A stretch of 64,000 nt of DNA, from contig JABRWF010000001.1 of assembly GCA_018343915.1 (NCBI GenBank), forward strand, positions 4,898,001-4,962,000, in the 5' to 3' direction. The position numbers were made by a program, and so were the translations under genes. The notes beneath the pieces are model-generated. The model was not told the DNA's origin and searched no databases. It saw only the letters and a program-made list of their open reading frames with translations. Positions 59,744-64,000 of this stretch are shown here, one piece after another (the stretch's first letter is position 1; every line of letters begins with the position of its first letter). The DNA comes from Agroathelia rolfsii. Its lineage: Eukaryota; Basidiomycota; Agaricomycetes; Amylocorticiales; Amylocorticiaceae.

Positions 59744-61140
59744 TTACCCCCTTCCTAAGGGGATTTCCTCCGGAATATCCCTAGTTCCCATGTTCCTCCA
59801 ATTTTCTCCGTTGTTTCCGTGAAGTTTTTAATTGGTCGGAATGGTAAATCCACAAAGACTGCAGCCGACAGGCATTTAGGTGCTTTGGGATTTCTTCTGT
59901 GGAATTCCTTGATGAGGCGTGGGGCGTTAGTGATATTTGTTTCTTTTTCCCACAAGTCCTCCCCTGGGTATCCCTTCCATTTGACCAGGTATTCCAACTT
60001 CTTGGTCCTCGGGCTTAAACGGCTGTCTTTGATGCGCAGTACCTCATGTTCCTCTTCTCCTTCCACTTCTACGACTTCCGGAATAGGGGCAAGTGGCCTA
60101 GATTCTACCTGGACATGAGGCTTGATCAACGAGATGTGGAAAACATTGTGGATAGTCCACCTCTTGGGTATGGCAAGCCGAACTGCTCGGTTCCCAATTA
60201 GTTCAGTGATTTTGTATGGACCGATCCACTTAGCCAAGAGCTTCTTTGATGGTTGGGCCAATTTGATGTTTTTGGTGCTTAGCCAGACCTTGTTTCCTAC
60301 GGCATATTTTGGGATTTCTGCCGCGTGTTTATCAAAGAAGTATTTCATGCGGTTAGCTGCATGGTCTAGAGCCGCCTTGGCATCTTCCTGTAGTTCCGTG
60401 ATCTTTTCCGTCCACAATTGCGCTCCTTCTATACTTGGAATGCCCGCTGTTGTGAGGTTCATGCGTGGGGAAAATCCGTAGTTCATTTCAAAGGGAGAGG
60501 TTCCTGTTGACGCTTGCTGCCGATTGTTGAGTGCAAATTCCGCTAATGGTAGAAGGCCAGCCTAGTTATCTTGTCAGTGGGAAACGTAGTTGCATAGGTA
60601 GACCTTGACTTCCTGATTAAGATGTTCGGTCTGCCCGTCGGACTGCGGGTGATAAGCAGTGGACAGGGAAGTTTTGATGTCTAAGCGCTTATGGATTTCT
60701 TGCATTACTTTTCCAGCAAATTGAGGTCCTCGGTCTGAAGTCCATTAATAGGGTAAACCGTGTAACCGGAAAATATGTGTTAGGTACAAGTCCGCTATTT
60801 CTGATGCTGTGATTGCTTCCACGCAAGGTATTAGGTGACACATTTTCGTCAGCTTGTCCACTACTACTAGGATGGAGTCGAACCTCTGGGATTCAGGGAG
60901 CTTAACAATCATATTGGAAGTGATGTGTTCCCAAGGTCTCTCAGGTGTTGGTAGTGGTGCCAAAGGTCCTACTGGCATGGACCTAGATGTTTTCAAAGCA
61001 AGGCAATTGGGATATGAAGCTACATAGTCATTTACGGCTTTAGTTAATCCTGGCCACCAATAGTTCCTTGATACTAGCTCAAGTGTCTTGTGACGTCCGG
61101 GGTGACCGGCTGAGGGAACATCATGGTGCAACCGGATTAT

Positions 61141-61333
61141 TGTTAGAATAGGCAATCCATGCCTCGATGGGAGTGACGGAGTCACAGTCACGCTCCGCAT
61201 GACTGTAATATGTAGCTACGGATTTTTGTAGTAGTTACTCTATTTATTTGTCCGCGTACCGCGTCCAAGTACAAGGACAAGCGTAATGCAATCTTGCTTT
61301 TGACTCATTACTGGCTGGCTCGCTTTTCTCACA
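61141..61333 (+). repeat. left LTR of the TRIM-like element
   Basis: TGTTAGAATA...TTCTCACA. The hairpin is CAGTCACGC-TCC-GCATGACTG, with one C:A mismatch in this copy. Confidence 0.95.
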
Positions 61334-61950
61334 CAAACGAATCCGTGTAGCAGCACGTAAAATTGCATTTCTCCTGGTCACTCAATAGACGAACGGCCGT
61401 CTGACCAGGCAGCGAGCTGCGAGTTTCTGCAGCCCCGGGCTTTCATTAGCTCCTGGGGAGCTCTCTCATGTGCATGAAGTCAGCAACGCAATCGAAATTT
61501 AAGGACCCACCCAGCGTCAGGCCACTGGCCAATAGACTCACGACAACATGCATGAACCGGACAGCAATGAGCTGTCGGCGGATAACAGGCCTCCGGATTC
61601 CATGAGAGAATCTCGGAGGGACGGGTAACCGCCACGATAAGGCATCGTCGGAGCTGGCGAGGAGCCAGTGTAGGGTTTTGCATACCCACCGGAGTAGGCA
61701 TAACAGGAGGGGATTCGCACGGGGATTCAGGAAGACCCCTGAATCAGGGCGACGAATTCGACACGTACGCACGCATATGTACATACACACACACTCGCAC
61801 ACCAGTAATGCCGTTAGGGGGGTGCCGATGCACCCTACCTCTTTGTTCATTCACCCGAGGGCTCAGCATGAGCATAGTCAAATTTACCACCCAACAAACA
61901 TGCACGAAATGGTGGCAAACATGTCCACCACCATGCCGTGCAATCTGCCA

Positions 61951-62140
61951 TCCAGAGGCATTGAGCCACGGGACCGTACCAGCCGTAGAAGACAAGTAAC
62001 AGGACAACACCGTGATGGATCACGACCCCAGGATGAGCACGAACCCGCCGTCAAGAGGCATTGAGCCGCGAGGACCGTCCCAGCCGCAAAGACGAGCAAT
62101 GGGACAACACCGCGATGGATCACGACCCATAGGACGAGCA
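61951..62140. repeat. tandem duplication inside the TRIM-like element (period 100 bp, two copies)
   Basis: The unit beginning AGAGGCATTGAGCC recurs after 100 bp, including ACAACACCG(T/C)GATGGATC in both copies, at about 85 percent identity by eye. In one plus-strand frame both copies read GIEPR...GQHRDGSRP, so it may derive from coding sequence. Confidence 0.8.
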
Positions 62141-62550
62141 CAGACACCAGGGGGTGCCAGGCACAACGGCGACGGCCATTCCATCATTGTGCAATCATTT
62201 TCATTTGCTCAACATCACCCAGCCCCGGGCTATCGAGCCAAACGTGCGAAGACCAAACCCGCTGCATTTAGCTCAACACAAACAACAAGTCCGGCATAGC
62301 ACCAGCAACCAGAAGGTGCCGGCACATGCAGGAATTAACTGCCACGGCCCAATCGCGTGCGCACGGCTGCCGCGATTTCTGTTTTGGATTTTCGGGCACA
62401 AGTGGTATCTTGCACTTTTTCATTTCTTTCTCTTCATTCTCATTTCTTATTGCATACACTACTCTACCTACATCTACACTACCTACATAGGATTTTCTTT
62501 TCTCTTTGGTTGGATTTCCTTTGGGTTTGATTGCAAGGATTGAGGGGGTG

Positions 62551-62743
62551 TGTTAGAATGGGCAATCCATGCCTCGATGGGAGTGACGGAGTCACAGTCA
62601 CGCTCCGCGTGACTGTAATATGTAGCTACGGATTTTTGTAGTAGTTACTCTATTTGTTTGTCCGCGTACCGCGTCCAAGTACAAGGACAAGCGTAATGCA
62701 ATCTTGCTTTTGACTCATTACTGGCTGGCTTGCTTTTCTCACA
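62551..62743 (+). repeat. right LTR of the TRIM-like element
   Basis: TGTTAGAATG...TTCTCACA. The same hairpin forms a perfect 9-bp stem here, CAGTCACGC-TCC-GCGTGACTG. Confidence 0.95.
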
Positions 62744-64000
62744 ATTATGTCATTACGGAGATTAGTGTCACGAGGTACATAAACTTTGCCAAGGTGTAAG
62801 ATTAGGCCATTTTCTTCGTTCCATTCTTCTAGTCCTTTCTGCAACTTGACCGGGCCGAGTTCTTTGACCAATCCTAAGGCGTTTGCAATTTCTGCATCTC
62901 TGGCTTTACTTCAAATTCAGTCTAGGATGTTCTTTTCCCCCTGTATTTCCACATAGCCTCTCCTAGACGCATTTATTCGGAACAACTTGGGATCTAGAAC
63001 GACCTGGTCCAAATTGTCCTCTTCATCGGATCGTTGAAAGTCTGGACGTCGGGAAAGGGGGTCTATGCGGCCGTTTTCGGATCCTTAGAGGTATGAGATT
63101 GTGAACCGGAATTCGGACAGGAATAATGACCACCTGGCTTGTCGTCTAGTGAGGTTTCGGGCCGTCTTCCAGTATTTGAGGTTCTTGTGGTCGGTTCATA
63201 TCTCGAAAGGGTGAGGTAGGCCTATGAGGTAATGACGCCAGGCATCCAAGGTGCGGATGATTCCCAACATTTCCTTGTCCCAGATATTGTAATTTCGTTC
63301 CGCATCGTTCATTGCTTGGGAAAGAAAAGCAATCGGTCGCCATGTGTTATCTGCTTGTTTCTGGAGAAGTACGGCTCCCGTAGCAAAGTTTGATGCATCA
63401 GTTTTGAGACGAGTTTCCGATGTCTGAGAATAGGCAGCCAGTACCGGTGCTGATGTGAAGGCTTTCTTCAATGTTTCGAACGCTTCTTGTTCCTCAGGAC
63501 CCCATTTCCATTCAGTTTTTCCTGTTAAGCGATCCAGGGGTTTGCAGACTTGGGCGAAGTTCCAAATAAAGCGTCGGTAATAGTTCGCAAGTCCGCGGAA
63601 ACGTCAAACATCAGAAACCTTCTGGGGTACAGGCCACTCCAGAATTGCCTTAACCTTTTCGGGAGTCATCCGGATCGATCCAAAAGAAATTAGTGCACCC
63701 AGGATATCTACTTCAGGAACGTTGTATTCAAATTTCTCGAGGTTTACGAAGAGATCATTTAACTTGAGGATTCCTAGTACTTCTAAAATGCACTCTCGTA
63801 GTTCCGGTTCTGTCTGTGCTCCAATAATGATGTCATCAATGTAGTGTACCAGTCATCCCATCTGATTGAGTTTGTAGAACAAATCATCCATCATAGTTTG
63901 CATTGTTGCTGGTGCATTACATAGTCCAAAGGTCATAACGGTGGGTTCGAAGAGTCCCTTATTGGTTATGAAAGCAGCCTTGTACTCATCTCCTTCTCGA

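Larger units (their letters stand above)
61141..62743 (+). mobile_element. non-autonomous LTR element (TRIM/LARD-like), 1603 bp
   Basis: Two 193-bp LTRs (61141-61333 and 62551-62743) flank 1217 bp without any recognisable Gag or Pol. The 5-bp target duplications ATTAT (61136-61140 and 62744-62748) are perfect, and a purine run (GAGGGGGTG) precedes the right LTR. The LTRs differ at 4 of 193 sites, all transitions. Inserted in the integrase zinc-finger region of the gypsy element, so younger than it. It needs proteins from an autonomous partner (inference). Confidence 0.94.
58957..64000 (-). mobile_element. decayed chromodomain Ty3/gypsy element (chromovirus), cut by the window end
   Basis: Reading on the minus strand from the window end: re-entry into RT with YIDD, RNase H, integrase zinc finger, integrase core, C-terminal domain with chromodomain, polypurine tract, then a putative 3' LTR. 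The order RT-RNase H-integrase defines Ty3/gypsy, and the chromodomain defines a chromovirus. It carries at least eight in-frame stops and a complete LTR element inserted at 61141-62743. The 5' half (Gag, protease, 5' LTR) lies beyond the window, so neither target duplication nor LTR identity could be checked. Confidence 0.9.
59755..64000 (-). pseudogene. gypsy pol: RT, RNase H, integrase, chromodomain, with stops and an insertion
   Basis: From 64000 downward. The RT segment (FGLCNAPATMQTMMDDLFYKL, YIDDIIIG, FRGLANYYRRF) has stops at 63853-63855 and 63604-63606. RNase H (63471-63146; KTDASNFATGAVL) follows. The linker (DPLSRRPDF) has stops near 63086, 62917 and 62911. The integrase H2C2 finger is split by the 61141-62743 insertion after NDII and resumes RLHHDVPSAGHPGRHKT. 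The integrase core has Asn in place of the first catalytic Asp (ITSNMIV), and its finger lacks one Cys (YVASYPNC). Stops follow at 60745-60747, 60574-60576 and 60562-60564. The last open part, 60486-59755, holds the C-terminal domain and chromodomain (YLVKWKGYPGEDLWE). Confidence 0.9.

Noticed and set aside
1..64000. CRISPR arrays, prophage, bacterial operons, rRNA or biosynthetic gene cluster
   Set aside because: Intron-rich eukaryotic genes throughout; no regularly spaced repeats, and no PKS, NRPS, terpene-synthase or P450 signatures were seen.

Overview
The window is nuclear DNA of a filamentous basidiomycete, probably an agaricomycete. Genes are split by many introns of about 47-75 nt with GT/GC-AG borders, and several exons are only 7-21 nt. 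The gene families are fungal: copper-fist regulator, rhodanese-PTP, UMP1, GID1, DUF-like seven-TM proteins. The repeats are Ty1/copia and chromodomain Ty3/gypsy LTR elements. No bacterial, organellar or viral segment was seen. All exon coordinates were assigned by eye from splice signals, reading frame and remembered family conservation; no alignment was run.

Layout. 1-3270 holds no recognisable gene. 3.3-3.8 kb is a small unknown gene. 6.3-9.8 kb is a divergent pair, NFU1 (-) and ALG1 (+), sharing a 220-bp promoter. 11.7-14.7 kb is a convergent pair: a zinc alcohol dehydrogenase (+) and a copper-fist transcription factor (-). 16.2-18.8 kb holds HEM3 and a UBE2W-type E2 in tandem (-), both with microexons. 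19.5-20.7 kb is a seven-TM protein (-). 21.7-22.1 kb is a small secreted protein (+). 23.3 kb keeps a scrap of a non-LTR retrotransposon RNase H.

24.5-29.85 kb is a nearly intact copia element with a 5-bp target duplication. It has 343-bp LTRs, one stop codon in pol, and a solo LTR of a related family nested in its 3' LTR. 31.8-37.5 kb is a 1709-residue rhodanese/tyrosine phosphatase whose catalytic domain is split by about 750 residues. 39.5-39.8 kb is a long inverted repeat (foldback). 40.5-52.4 kb is a local expansion of an unrecognised four-TM family: intact copy A (+), pseudogene B (+) and intact copy C (-). UMP1 and a Myb/SANT-like gene lie between B and C. 52.9 kb is a solo LTR of a TRIM-like family. 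54.2-57.4 kb is GID1/RanBPM. From about 58.96 kb to the window end is a decayed chromodomain gypsy element (-), split by a complete 1603-bp non-autonomous LTR element of the same family as the 52.9-kb solo LTR.

How the genes relate. The housekeeping genes serve Fe-S assembly, heme synthesis, copper regulation, N-glycosylation, ubiquitin/GID degradation and proteasome assembly. They do not form one pathway or cluster. The least explained parts are the four-TM family, the LTRs with matching hairpin architecture, the copia primer-binding site that contains the start codon, the split phosphatase, and the unusual gene structures (microexons, start-codon-only exons, GC-AG introns).
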